A DNA stretch of 64,000 nucleotides from contig DAOLIT010000011.1 of NCBI GenBank assembly GCA_035328405.1, forward strand, positions 28,540-92,539. Direction: 5' to 3'. Both the position numbers and the translations under genes were made by a program. Shown here piece by piece: positions 25,088-34,091 of the stretch (position 1 is the first letter of the stretch; each line of letters starts with the position of its first letter). The notes beneath the pieces were generated by a model. It saw only the letters and a list, made by a program, of their open reading frames with translations, made no database searches and was not told the origin of the DNA. Origin of the DNA: JAEUKA01 sp035328405 (GTDB lineage Bacteria; Myxococcota_A; Polyangia; Palsa-1104; JAEUJZ01).

Positions 25088-26125
25088 ATGAATTTGCTCG
25101 TCACCGGAGGCTGCGGCTTCATCGGTTCTCATTTCGTCAGGTGGCAACGTCGGAATCATCCCCACGACAGATTGGTGGTGCTCGACTCCCTTTCGTACTG
25201 CGGGAACTTGGCGAACCTTTTGCCGATCGAACACGACACCGGATGGCGCTTTGTCAGGGGTGACATCACGGACGCGGATGCGGTGAGCCGCGTGTTCTTG
25301 GAAGAGCGCATCGATGCGATGTGCAACTTCGCAGCGGAAACGCATGTGGACCGATCGATTTTGTCGTCGCTGCCGTTTGTGAAAACGAATGTGGTTGGAA
25401 CGACCGTGCTGCTCGATGTGGCCAAGCAAGCCAATGTCCATCGTTTCGTCCAGGTTTCCACCGACGAGGTATACGGCACGCTTGCACCAACCGATCCGCC
25501 GTTTTCCGAACACACACCGCTGGCGCCGCGCTCTCCCTATTCCGCCAGCAAGGCCGCTGCTGACCACTTGGCCCTTGCGTACTTCCACACACATGGTCTC
25601 CCGGTGGTCATCACGCGCTGCTCGAACAATTACGGCCCCTATCAGTTTCCAGAAAAACTGATTCCACTCCTGATTTTGCGAGCGATGGCCGACCAACCGT
25701 TGCCGATTTACGGAGACGGACAGCAAGTGCGCGATTGGTTGTATGTCGAGGATCATTGTGCAGGCATCGACGCTGCGCTGCGCCGTGGACAGCCGGGCGA
25801 GGCATACAACTTTGGGGGGCGCTGCGAGAAAAGGAACCTCGAAATTGTGGAACTTGTGTTGGAACTGTTGGAAAAGCCCCGTTCGCTGATCCGCTTCGTC
25901 CAAGACCGCCCCGGACACGATCGACGCTATGCAATCGATTGTGACAAGGCGGAAAACGAACTCGGTTTTCGACCCTGCATGTCGCTGGTCGATGGACTTG
26001 TAGAGACGGTGCGCTTTTACAAAAACCACACCGATTGGTGCAAAAACATCGAGACCGGTGCATACCGCGCGTACTGCGAACGGAACTACGGAAGTCGTTT
26101 GGGAACAAGTCAGGAGGTAGCTTGA
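25088..26125 (+). CDS. rfbB: dTDP-glucose 4,6-dehydratase
   Basis: The product has 345 residues of the extended SDR family. It has the NAD-binding motif GGCGFIGSHF at the N-terminus, STDEVYGT with the catalytic Thr-Asp-Glu of RmlB, and the YSASK Tyr/Lys pair. NNYGPYQFPEKLIPLLI is also diagnostic. The enzyme converts dTDP-glucose to dTDP-4-keto-6-deoxyglucose, the second step of dTDP-rhamnose synthesis. The start at 25088 gives the normal N-terminus (MNLLVTGG); ATG 25079 adds three residues. No ribosome-binding site is visible, and CAAGAT at 25075-25080 may be a -10 box. It overlaps rfbD by one base. The genes for steps 1 and 3 (rmlA, rmlC) are absent from the window. Confidence 0.96.
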   Translation: MNLLVTGGCGFIGSHFVRWQRRNHPHDRLVVLDSLSYCGNLANLLPIEHDTGWRFVRGDITDADAVSRVFLEERIDAMCNFAAETHVDRSILSSLPFVKTNVVGTTVLLDVAKQANVHRFVQVSTDEVYGTLAPTDPPFSEHTPLAPRSPYSASKAAADHLALAYFHTHGLPVVITRCSNNYGPYQFPEKLIPLLILRAMADQPLPIYGDGQQVRDWLYVEDHCAGIDAALRRGQPGEAYNFGGRCEKRNLEIVELVLELLEKPRSLIRFVQDRPGHDRRYAIDCDKAENELGFRPCMSLVDGLVETVRFYKNHTDWCKNIETGAYRAYCERNYGSRLGTSQEVA

Positions 26126-27021
26126 TGAAGGTTCTGGTGTTGGGGGCTTCGGGAAATTTGGGGAAACATGTTTGTCAGGAATTTGTGGCTGCCGGTTGTC
26201 TTGTGACCAAGATCGAACGGTCTTCGGGCGATTTGCGGCATTGCACCCGAGAGGCGATGTACCGGCTGCGCGATCGACTCAGCGGGATCGATGCCCATCT
26301 CGTCGTGAATTGCGCCGCTTACACCGACGTGGACGGCGCGGAAGAACACAGCGATGAAGCGTTTATGGTGAATGCGGTCGGTGCCGAAATGGTCGCACGC
26401 GCTGCGGGCGAGCTGGGTGTGTCCGTGTGCCACATCTCGACCGATTTCGTGTTTGACGGCGGGCTTTCGCGTCCCTACGACGAATTTGACGAACCGCGCC
26501 CTTTGTCTGTGTACGGTCGCAGCAAATTCGCGGGCGAACGGATGGTGCGTTTTGTGAATCCCAAAAGCTACATCGTGCGCGTTTGCGGTTTGTATGGCCG
26601 AGGAGGTCGAAATTTTGCGTCGCAAATCGTCGAGCGGTTGAAAGCGGGGCAGACACTGCGGCTGGACCAAAAACGCAGGTGTACACCGACGTGGAGCCGC
26701 TCCCTCGCACGGCAAATTCTGACCCTGTGCCGACGAGGAGAATTTGGCGTTTACCACGCAAGTTGTTTGGAAGAAACCACGTGGTTTGGTTTTGCACAAG
26801 CTCTGTGCGACGAAGCGGCGGCTTTGGGATGTCCTTTGCCCCGGACCTTCGAGGGCGTAGACACCTCGTCGCTGTCGCAAAAAGCCGAGCGACCTGCGCA
26901 GTCTGTGTTCGACTGCCGCATGCTCCGAATGCGCGGCATCTTCGAGCTTCCCCCCTGGCGCGATGCTCTGCGCGACTACTTGAAAGAACTCATCGCCCGC
27001 AAAGAACTACAGCCCCGCTAG
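26125..27021 (+). CDS. rfbD: dTDP-4-dehydrorhamnose reductase (RmlD-like)
   Basis: The product has 298 residues, SDR fold: NAD(P) motif GASGNLGKHV, NCAAYTDVDGAE typical of RmlD, STDFVFDG, and the VYGRSKFAGE Tyr/Lys pair. It reduces dTDP-4-keto-rhamnose to dTDP-L-rhamnose, the last step of the pathway. AGGAGG at 26112-26117 and the TGATG overlap with rfbB fix the start at 26125. The 3' end overlaps the convergent esterase gene by 15 bases. Some RmlD relatives act on other dTDP sugars or as the MAT2B-like subunit, but pairing with rfbB favours rhamnose or a related deoxysugar. Confidence 0.92.
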   Translation: MKVLVLGASGNLGKHVCQEFVAAGCLVTKIERSSGDLRHCTREAMYRLRDRLSGIDAHLVVNCAAYTDVDGAEEHSDEAFMVNAVGAEMVARAAGELGVSVCHISTDFVFDGGLSRPYDEFDEPRPLSVYGRSKFAGERMVRFVNPKSYIVRVCGLYGRGGRNFASQIVERLKAGQTLRLDQKRRCTPTWSRSLARQILTLCRRGEFGVYHASCLEETTWFGFAQALCDEAAALGCPLPRTFEGVDTSSLSQKAERPAQSVFDCRMLRMRGIFELPPWRDALRDYLKELIARKELQPR

Positions 27022-28275
27022 AAGAAACCGCAGAGCGCCCGGCAACCGTCGCGCCCACGCATCTTCGTTGTGCAGGCCTCCCTCTTCGATCACATACCGA
27101 AAATTCACACCATCGCGAAAGCCCAGGTCTCGGTACGTCTGCGCAAGCTCTGCCGTGTTTTTCCAATCGTCCCCAGACCCGCCTCCGTTGCCGCTGTCCA
27201 CGTACACACGACCGGGCTTTCCCGTACTCCCTTTCACAGCAGACAAGATGTACCGACCATCCCACCAAGTGGACGGAGAGAAAACACCCAACCGTCCGAA
27301 TACATCGCTCTTTTTGACCCCCGCATACGCTGTGATGAGCCCGCCCAGCGACGAGCCAGCCAGCGTCGTCTTCGCCGGATCTTTCACAAGTCGCCCCTTC
27401 AACTTTGCCGGACTCTCCAGTTCGAAGACAAACGGAGAGAGTTCTTCAACGAGAAAGCGCAGATACAAATCCCCGCCGCCGCTGTCTTTGTACGTCGGAT
27501 CGCTGCTTTTCGTCGGTGTGTATTCGTACATTCGGGAAGACGTATTTTCCGGCCCCACCACCACCACTTCCGGCAAGCTCAGCGACGGATCAAGCGCGTC
27601 GATTCCCGCATCGAGCGTCTCGGACACCTGCCATGTTCGTCCCCCAAACGCATACCGAGGGTCAAACAGATTCTGCCCATCGTGCATCCACAACACCGGA
27701 TAGGTCGCTTCCGGGTTTTCCTCGAAACTCGGCGGCAAATACAGCCACACCCCGCGCGAGTTGCTCAAAATGGCCGACGCAACGGAAGGAATCCGCAAAT
27801 ACCGACCTTTCGCCGTCACAAAATGCGGATACACATCCACTGTTTGCCCAGGTGCCACCACGAAGTTCCGTCCGCGCGACCACGTCGCATCGTCTAGCAG
27901 CGGTTTCCACTCAAGCGTCGCCGCCATCCCCCGAAGCCGCGTCTGAAACAGTCCGTCCCGGACTTTGGTCATCGCGCGTCCCGACGACCACGATAGACCG
28001 GCACCATTTCCCCGCACACTCACTTTCGTGTACCGACCATCGTTTCGCGGATAGTGAACCCGCAGCACCGTGTCCCCCGGAAGCAGTGTCAAATCTGACC
28101 CGTCGTCAGCCAATTCCTCCTCCCCTTTTGTCTCGTCCGAATTTCCGAGACACCCACCAAGCACCAACGCCAGAAAAACAGCCAAGCGTCCAAGCGCGCC
28201 CCAAAAACCCGCCAAAGTACTCGTTTTTGCCCCAAAAAACGCCGTTTTCCGGTCCCGATTCCGATTCCGATTCAT
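27007..28275 (-). CDS. Esterase-family lipoprotein (esterase D / enterochelin-esterase-like)
   Basis: The product has 422 residues with a lipoprotein signal (AVFLALVLGGC). Residues 60-150 look like a carbohydrate-binding/Ig-like module. The C-terminal alpha/beta-hydrolase domain (from about 165) matches the esterase family (PF00756): YPVLWMHDGQNLFDP, nucleophile elbow AGSSLGGL with the catalytic Ser, and GGLHNEDAWARR with the catalytic His. Related enzymes hydrolyse feruloyl, acetyl-xylan or siderophore esters. The start at 28275 is supported by a -10-like TAGGCT seven bases upstream; ATG 28305 is an alternative with no ribosome-binding site. It converges on rfbD. Confidence 0.85.
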   Translation of the reverse strand: MNRNRNRDRKTAFFGAKTSTLAGFWGALGRLAVFLALVLGGCLGNSDETKGEEELADDGSDLTLLPGDTVLRVHYPRNDGRYTKVSVRGNGAGLSWSSGRAMTKVRDGLFQTRLRGMAATLEWKPLLDDATWSRGRNFVVAPGQTVDVYPHFVTAKGRYLRIPSVASAILSNSRGVWLYLPPSFEENPEATYPVLWMHDGQNLFDPRYAFGGRTWQVSETLDAGIDALDPSLSLPEVVVVGPENTSSRMYEYTPTKSSDPTYKDSGGGDLYLRFLVEELSPFVFELESPAKLKGRLVKDPAKTTLAGSSLGGLITAYAGVKKSDVFGRLGVFSPSTWWDGRYILSAVKGSTGKPGRVYVDSGNGGGSGDDWKNTAELAQTYRDLGFRDGVNFRYVIEEGGLHNEDAWARRLPGALRFLLAGL

Positions 28276-28288
28276 GTCCCGCAGCCTA
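28275..28288 (-). promoter_or_regulatory. -10-like element before the esterase gene (leaderless start)
   Basis: On the minus strand TAGGCT (28288-28283) ends seven bases before the ATG whose first base is 28275. The bases between (gcgggac) give at best a weak ribosome-binding site. Confidence 0.3.
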
Positions 28289-28443
28289 TCCCGTTTTTCG
28301 CCCAATCAAAAAACCAAAAACAACACTTGCCCCCACATGTCTGCTGTTGAGGTGACATTGTGGTTTGTGTTATGACCAAACCTGCTATGTGCGCGGTTTC
28401 TGTCCCCCTGCTTGGGAGGTGCTGCGGCAGGCAAGGCAAAAGC

Positions 28444-31356
28444 ATGGACAAGATCGTCATCAAAGGGGCTCGCGAGCACAACCTGAAGAACATCGACGTG
28501 GAGCTGCCTCGCGACAAGCTCGTCGTCATCACCGGTTTGTCTGGTTCGGGCAAGTCCTCTTTGGCATTTGACACGATTTATGCCGAAGGCCAGCGTCGCT
28601 ACGTTGAGTCGCTGTCAACCTATGCCCGGCAGTTTTTGGAACAGATGGGAAAACCCGATCTCGATTCCATCGACGGCCTGTCTCCCGCCATTTCGATCGA
28701 ACAGAAATCCACCAGCAAAAATCCGCGCTCTACCGTCGGTACCATCACCGAAATTTACGACTACTTGCGTCTTCTGTATGCCCGAGTCGGGACCGTGCAT
28801 TGCCACAGTTGTGATCTTCCCATCGCCGCGCAAACCGTGCAGCAAATGGTCGATCGCGTACTCAGGCTGCCGAGCGGAACGCGGTTTTCTGTCCTCGCTC
28901 CCGTCGTCCGGGGTCGCAAGGGAGAGTTCAAAAAGGAACTCGATGCCCTTCGTCGGCAGGGTTTGCGTCGCGTCAACGTCAACGGCGAACTTTTGGACTT
29001 GTCCGAAGACACGATCAAGCTCGACAAAAACAAAGCCCACACCATCGAGGTTTATGTCGATCGCTTGGTCGTCAAACCCGACGTGCGCCAACGACTCACC
29101 GAGGCTGTCGAGCTTTCGCTTCAGCTCGCCGAGGGCATCGTAAAAATCTCGCCTGTTCTCCTTGGCGAAGACCCGCTCCCCGACGGTGTTGGTATCACCG
29201 ACGAAAACGGCGACATCCTGTTTTCCGAACGATTCGCCTGCATCCAATGCGGCGTCAGCTATCCCGAAATCACCCCACGTCTCTTTAGTTTCAACAATCC
29301 GTCCGGCGCTTGCCCCGCCTGCGACGGAATCGGGGCCAAAATGTTCTTCGACCCCGAGCTGATCGTTCCCAATCCCGATCTCTCCCTGCGCGAAGGTGCC
29401 ATCGAGCCTTGGGAAAAACGCAACGGGCCCTTTTTCCAGCAAATTCTCGAGGCACTCGCCCAGCACTTCGGCTTCGACATGGGCCTTCCCTGGTCCGATG
29501 TTCCCCAAGACATGCGCGACATGTTGCTCTACGGCAGCAAGGGCCAACAGGTCGAATTTTGGTTCGAGAAAAACGGTCGTCGCCACACCTACAAAAAGGA
29601 ATTTGAAGGGGTCATCGCCAACTTGGAGCGCCGCCTCTCCGAATACGAGCGCCGCCGTCGAGAAGAAGGCACCGCGCCCGCCGGTTCCGACAGTTTCGAG
29701 GCCGCCTACGAAGAATTTTCTCCCTACATGAACAAATCCCCCTGCGAGGAATGCCACGGCACCCGTTTGCGCAAAGAAGCGCGCTTTGTGCGGCTTGGGG
29801 GTTTGCCCATTCATGAACTCACCGCGAAACCCATTCGCGACGCCCATCGGTTTTTTTCCGAACTTGTCCTTGCGCCCAGGCAAGCCGAAATTGCCGAAAG
29901 AATTCTCAAAGAGGTTCGGGACCGCCTCGGTTTCTTGGTGAACGTCGGCCTCGATTACCTGACCCTCGATCGCACCGCCGCAACCTTGTCGGGCGGCGAA
30001 GGACAACGCATTCGTTTGGCCAGTCAAATTGGCAGTTCTCTCGTCGGTGTGTTGTATGTCCTCGATGAACCTTCCATTGGCCTTCACCAACGTGACAACC
30101 AGCGATTGCTCGAGACCCTGTTTCGCCTCCGCGACATGGGCAACACCGTCATCGTCGTCGAACATGACGAGGACACCATCCGAGCCGCCGATCACATCGT
30201 CGATATGGGCCCCCGAGCCGGCGTTTTTGGTGGACGAGTAGTCGCTGCTGGTCCCGTCGGTGAAATCATGTCCTCCACCGCCTCTTTGACCGGGGCCTAT
30301 TTGTCTGGGCGCAAAAAAATCGATGTCCCCCGAAGTCGAAGGCAGTGTCAAAATCGCTACCTCGTGCTCAAAAACTGCGTAGAGCACAACCTTCGCGATG
30401 TAACCGCGCGGTTTCCCGTCGGTGTGTTTACATGCGTGACCGGCGTATCTGGATCTGGAAAATCCAGCCTCGTCATCGACACCCTCCTCGCCGCCCTCAA
30501 ACAGAGAGTCAATCACTCCAAATGCCAAGTCGGCGCGCACGAGGGTCTGGAAGGACTCCACCACATCGATCGCGTCATCGACATCGATCAACTTCCCATC
30601 GGTCGCACTCCGCGTTCCAACCCTGCAACCTACACCGGCGTTTTTACCCATATCCGCGACCTGTTCGCCGCCCTCCCCGACAGCAAATCCCGCGGATACA
30701 AGGCTGGACGGTACAGCTTCAACGTGAAAGGGGGACGATGCGAAGCGTGTCAGGGGGACGGCATTTTGCGCATCGAAATGCACTTTTTGCCCGATGTGTA
30801 TGTAGTCTGCGAAGAGTGCGCGGGCCGTCGCTACAACCGCGAAACGCTCGAGGTCAAATACAAAGGGGCCTCCATTGCCGACGTGCTCGAAATGACCGTC
30901 ACCCAGGCCACCGAATTTTTGGGACACATTCCCAAAGTGCGCCAGAAGTTGGAAACCCTGCGTGATGTTGGCCTCGGCTACATCGCTCTCGGACAACCCG
31001 CCACCACGCTTTCCGGCGGCGAGGCCCAACGCATCAAACTCAGCAAGGAACTTTCCAAAAAGGGTTCTGGGCGCACGGTGTACATTTTGGATGAGCCCAC
31101 CACCGGCCTCCATTTCGAGGACATCAAGCAACTCCTCGAGGTCCTGAATCGCCTCGTGGATTCCGGGAATACCGTCATCGTTATCGAGCACAACCTTGAT
31201 GTCATCAAAACATCGGACTACGTGATCGACATCGGTCCAGAAGGCGGTGACGGAGGTGGAACGCTCGTCGCATGCGGAACCCCCGAAGACATCGCCCGCG
31301 TCCCCTCTTCCTACACCGGCCAATACCTGAAAAAAGTCCTTATCCCCAATTCCTAA
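28444..31356 (+). CDS. uvrA: Excinuclease ABC subunit A
   Basis: The product has 970 residues. It has two ABC modules: Walker A GLSGSGKSS near the N-terminus and GVSGSGKSS after about residue 650, signatures TLSGGEGQRIRLA and TLSGGEAQRIKLS, and Walker B segments VLDEPSIGLHQRD and ILDEPTTGLHFED. Zinc-binding Cys pairs are visible (CIQCG...CPAC and CEACQG...CEEC). UvrA recognises bulky DNA lesions and loads UvrB in nucleotide excision repair. ATG 28444 gives the standard N-terminus MDKIVIKGAREHNLKN; the upstream open frame to 28360 is not conserved in style. It is a single gene. Identity is secure. Confidence 0.98.
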   Translation: MDKIVIKGAREHNLKNIDVELPRDKLVVITGLSGSGKSSLAFDTIYAEGQRRYVESLSTYARQFLEQMGKPDLDSIDGLSPAISIEQKSTSKNPRSTVGTITEIYDYLRLLYARVGTVHCHSCDLPIAAQTVQQMVDRVLRLPSGTRFSVLAPVVRGRKGEFKKELDALRRQGLRRVNVNGELLDLSEDTIKLDKNKAHTIEVYVDRLVVKPDVRQRLTEAVELSLQLAEGIVKISPVLLGEDPLPDGVGITDENGDILFSERFACIQCGVSYPEITPRLFSFNNPSGACPACDGIGAKMFFDPELIVPNPDLSLREGAIEPWEKRNGPFFQQILEALAQHFGFDMGLPWSDVPQDMRDMLLYGSKGQQVEFWFEKNGRRHTYKKEFEGVIANLERRLSEYERRRREEGTAPAGSDSFEAAYEEFSPYMNKSPCEECHGTRLRKEARFVRLGGLPIHELTAKPIRDAHRFFSELVLAPRQAEIAERILKEVRDRLGFLVNVGLDYLTLDRTAATLSGGEGQRIRLASQIGSSLVGVLYVLDEPSIGLHQRDNQRLLETLFRLRDMGNTVIVVEHDEDTIRAADHIVDMGPRAGVFGGRVVAAGPVGEIMSSTASLTGAYLSGRKKIDVPRSRRQCQNRYLVLKNCVEHNLRDVTARFPVGVFTCVTGVSGSGKSSLVIDTLLAALKQRVNHSKCQVGAHEGLEGLHHIDRVIDIDQLPIGRTPRSNPATYTGVFTHIRDLFAALPDSKSRGYKAGRYSFNVKGGRCEACQGDGILRIEMHFLPDVYVVCEECAGRRYNRETLEVKYKGASIADVLEMTVTQATEFLGHIPKVRQKLETLRDVGLGYIALGQPATTLSGGEAQRIKLSKELSKKGSGRTVYILDEPTTGLHFEDIKQLLEVLNRLVDSGNTVIVIEHNLDVIKTSDYVIDIGPEGGDGGGTLVACGTPEDIARVPSSYTGQYLKKVLIPNS

Positions 31357-31501
31357 TCCCTCCTGTCTTCTTCCCTACCGGCACTCCAAACAGCGCACCA
31401 TTCCCTCCCTACCTAGGCCCACAATGTCTCCAGCATCGGTTGGATTTTCCCTTAACAAGTGCGTGACATGTTTCCTGGACATCGTGTAAAAAATACTTTC
31501 C

Positions 31502-32662
31502 ATGAAACAGACCTTGAGCCATTTGTTGCGGGCGCGTCGGGAATCGTCTGGATTGTCTCAGCAGGAGCTTGCCGAAGCCGTCGGTGTTTCCAGGCAGAGC
31601 ATCCTCGCAATTGAAGCTGGCAGACACAGCCCCAGTGTTGACCTCGCGCTTCGGATGGCTGACATCTTGGGTTCTACCGTTGAAGAACTGTTTGGCCAAG
31701 CCCAACCGCAAAGTCGGCTGTTTGCAGAGCATGTTGGCTCAGTGAACTGCAACAGAGTCGCCCTTGCTCGGATTGGGGGACACTGGTTATCGTATCCCCT
31801 GCAAGGTCAGGAATCGGGGCGTGCGGCCTGCGGAATCGTCGAGCACGCGCGAGGAAAACGCACCGAAGTGATTCCCTTGCGTCCCATCCCTTCCCTGCGA
31901 GACAACGTCGTGCTCATGGGATGTGCACCTGCGCTTGGACTCCTTGCCGATCGCTTGAACACAAGCAACGGCACTGGCCACTTTCTCTGGTTTTCGCGTT
32001 CCAGCGCCAGCGCATTGACGGCACTCGGACACGGTCAGACACATCTCGCTGGAGTGCATTTGACCGACAAGAGAACAGGCGAACAAAATCTGCCCGATGT
32101 GCGGCGGCACCTGCGAAAAAAAAGAGTGGCGATGATCACGCTCGCTCGCTGGGAAGTAGGGCTCCTGACCGCACCTGGGAATCCAGGACGGATTCACTCT
32201 GTCGCTGATGTTAAGCCGAATCGCATGGCATGCCGCGAACCGGGTTCTGGCGCGCGTCGTCTGTTGGAACGGGAATGGGCAAAGAATGGATTGCCAGACT
32301 CCCACACCGAAAAATGTACGATGGTTGTTCATGGACACCATGCCGTAGCGATGGCGATCACCCTCGGTGCTGCCGATGCTGGAATTGCTAGCAGAGACGC
32401 CGCACTTGCGTTCGGTCTGTCTTTTTTTCCGCTTGCCGAAGAACGATATGACCTCGTGATTCCGCGTTCCCTGTATAGAAGTGCTGCCGGGCCAGATGAA
32501 TTCCGAAACGCAGATGCAGATGTATACGTAGACAAAAGCCAGGAAGAAAACATGAAAAAGATGCTCGACCTCCTGCATACGGCGACCTTCCAACGTGAGC
32601 TCAGGGCCTTGGGATATGACACCCGACACTGCGGCCTGCACGTGGTTGAGGGCACCCCATGA
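31502..32662 (+). CDS. Regulator: XRE-type HTH fused to a periplasmic-binding-protein-like sensor domain
   Basis: The product has 386 residues. Residues 1-65 are an XRE/Cro-type HTH (LRARRESSGLSQQELAEAVG, VSRQSILAIEAGRHSPSVDL). The rest (about 90-380) resembles the intracellular PBP-like domain of COG1910/PF12727 regulators related to molybdate-binding proteins: VLMGCAPALGLLADRLN, LAGVHLTDKRTGEQN, REPGSGARRLLEREW and a final HTATFQRELRALGYDTRHCG. By family analogy it should sense a small ligand, perhaps an oxyanion. It heads a seven-gene unit and overlaps the next gene by four bases. The start lies after AT-rich TGTAAAAAATACT (31485-31497) that may be a -10; no ribosome-binding site is evident. 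Confidence 0.87.
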   Translation: MKQTLSHLLRARRESSGLSQQELAEAVGVSRQSILAIEAGRHSPSVDLALRMADILGSTVEELFGQAQPQSRLFAEHVGSVNCNRVALARIGGHWLSYPLQGQESGRAACGIVEHARGKRTEVIPLRPIPSLRDNVVLMGCAPALGLLADRLNTSNGTGHFLWFSRSSASALTALGHGQTHLAGVHLTDKRTGEQNLPDVRRHLRKKRVAMITLARWEVGLLTAPGNPGRIHSVADVKPNRMACREPGSGARRLLEREWAKNGLPDSHTEKCTMVVHGHHAVAMAITLGAADAGIASRDAALAFGLSFFPLAEERYDLVIPRSLYRSAAGPDEFRNADADVYVDKSQEENMKKMLDLLHTATFQRELRALGYDTRHCGLHVVEGTP

Positions 32663-33849
32663 AAAGCCGCTTTAGGGCCACCTGGTTGTTTGTTTTGGGA
32701 GGACTCCTTTTTGCGCAGACTGTCCACGCACAACCTGTCTGTGATGATCCTGTCAACCTTCCCAATCCCATCTATCTTTCCGTCGGTGACACCCAAGTCA
32801 ATTTGATGCGAGAGCTGGGTGCCAAACTGCGTGCGGCCGAGCAGATCACGCTCATTTGGCGCGCCACCGGATCGTGTACGAACCTCGACACCCTATACGG
32901 CGACGTGAAGATGAGCGGCAACTTCTCGTACATTCCTGCGGGGTATGATCCACAGGCCACTCCGAATCCTCCGGTTTGTTCCGTGCCATCTTCAGGGGTG
33001 CTAGCAGACATCGCCAATTCGATCGTGTTTTTGGAGGGATGTCCCACCCCAAAACCCAATGATGTAGCGGACATTTTTGGACCCGTGCAGTCCTTTGCAT
33101 TTGTGGTCCCCCGAGCGAGTTCTCAGACGGCCATCACCGCCGAAGAAGCCTACTTTGTCTTCGGATTCGGAATGGCAGGAAAAGTGACCCCTTGGCTCGA
33201 CAACAACCTCCTGCTTGGACGCCCTGTGACCAAAGGAACCGTCATCAGCATCGGTGCCTCCATCGGTGTTCCCGCAGGAAAGTGGCAAGGACAGAAAATC
33301 AATCTTTCGCAAGATCTGGCCAGTCAACTTGCAGCTTCCCCTGACCCTGAAAAGGCCCTCGGAATCCTTGGGTCCGAAGTCTATGACAGCCTCCGTTCGA
33401 CCCTCAAGGCGCTCGCCTTTCGGGCCTACAAGCAACGTCGCGCATACTTCACAGACTCCACTGCAATCGCTTTTGACAAACAGAATGTACGCGACGGACA
33501 CTACCACCTGTGGTCCTACACCCATTGGCTCCAAAAACTGGATTCCATGGGAAAGCCTCGCAAGGCAGCAGCGCGGCGCGTCATCGACATTCTCGTCGGC
33601 AATCCGGTCACGCCACCCGCAACATTTGAATCTCTGGACGCAACCGTAAAAGTCGGTTTGATTCCCCGCTGTGCCATGAAAGTAGAACGGAAAACCGAAG
33701 GGGGTGACTTCTCCCTCTTTCAGTCAGACACACCCTGTGGTTGTTACTTTGATTTCAAAGCCACAGGAAGTACTTCGTGTTCTGCCTGTTCCGAAGCCAA
33801 TCCGTGCAAAACAGGAGTCTGTCGCCATGGTTACTGCGAGGCACGATAA
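32659..33849 (+). CDS. Exported periplasmic-binding-protein-like (PstS-like) protein with Cys-rich tail
   Basis: The product has 396 residues. The signal peptide (1-25, ending TVHAQ) is followed by a fold resembling type-2 solute-binding proteins of the phosphate/molybdate class: IYLSVGDTQVNLMRELGAKL, ITLIWRATGSC, IVFLEGCP, SFAFVVPRASSQTAITAEEA and YFVFGFG. A C-terminal Cys-rich tail (CGCYFDFKATGSTSC then SACSEANPCKTGVC) is not part of ordinary binding proteins and may tether or stabilise it. GAGGG six bases before the ATG and the ATGA overlap with the regulator gene support the start. There is no ABC permease or ATPase nearby, so it may deliver ligand to the porin/receptor system or act as a sensor. 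The ligand is unknown. Confidence 0.75.
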   Translation: MKSRFRATWLFVLGGLLFAQTVHAQPVCDDPVNLPNPIYLSVGDTQVNLMRELGAKLRAAEQITLIWRATGSCTNLDTLYGDVKMSGNFSYIPAGYDPQATPNPPVCSVPSSGVLADIANSIVFLEGCPTPKPNDVADIFGPVQSFAFVVPRASSQTAITAEEAYFVFGFGMAGKVTPWLDNNLLLGRPVTKGTVISIGASIGVPAGKWQGQKINLSQDLASQLAASPDPEKALGILGSEVYDSLRSTLKALAFRAYKQRRAYFTDSTAIAFDKQNVRDGHYHLWSYTHWLQKLDSMGKPRKAAARRVIDILVGNPVTPPATFESLDATVKVGLIPRCAMKVERKTEGGDFSLFQSDTPCGCYFDFKATGSTSCSACSEANPCKTGVCRHGYCEAR

Positions 33850-33851
33850 AC

Positions 33852-34091
33852 ATGAAAACCACTAGAGCACTTGTTGCTGTGCTTTTGCTAAGTTTTGGGA
33901 GTGGATGTCCAGATGACACAGGGGGAACGGATGAGGGCCCTGCGGACTTGTATGTTGCAGAGCCCCCTTGTGTGAGTCAACCTGAAACCCACGTTGAACT
34001 CCTGAATGCTTGCACTTCTGCACAATCCGTCGACAAAAAGCCGGTATTGCCCCTCCTGCGACCCGATGGAACCCTCCCTCCATTGCCGTAG
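33852..34091 (+). CDS. Small lipoprotein of unknown function
   Basis: The product has 79 residues with a convincing lipoprotein signal: MKTTRALVAVLLLSFGSGC, lipidated Cys at 19. The mature part is acidic, then ends in a Pro/Leu-rich tail, with two further Cys. It starts three bases after the previous stop and its end overlaps the porin gene by 26 bases, so it is part of the same translated run. A small surface lipoprotein subunit of the uptake system is likely from context only. Confidence 0.65.
   Translation: MKTTRALVAVLLLSFGSGCPDDTGGTDEGPADLYVAEPPCVSQPETHVELLNACTSAQSVDKKPVLPLLRPDGTLPPLP

Noticed and set aside
28615..31323. Open frame of about 900 codons opposite uvrA
   Set aside because: uvrA is certain. 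The antisense frame is open because of codon bias; no domain is seen in its translation.
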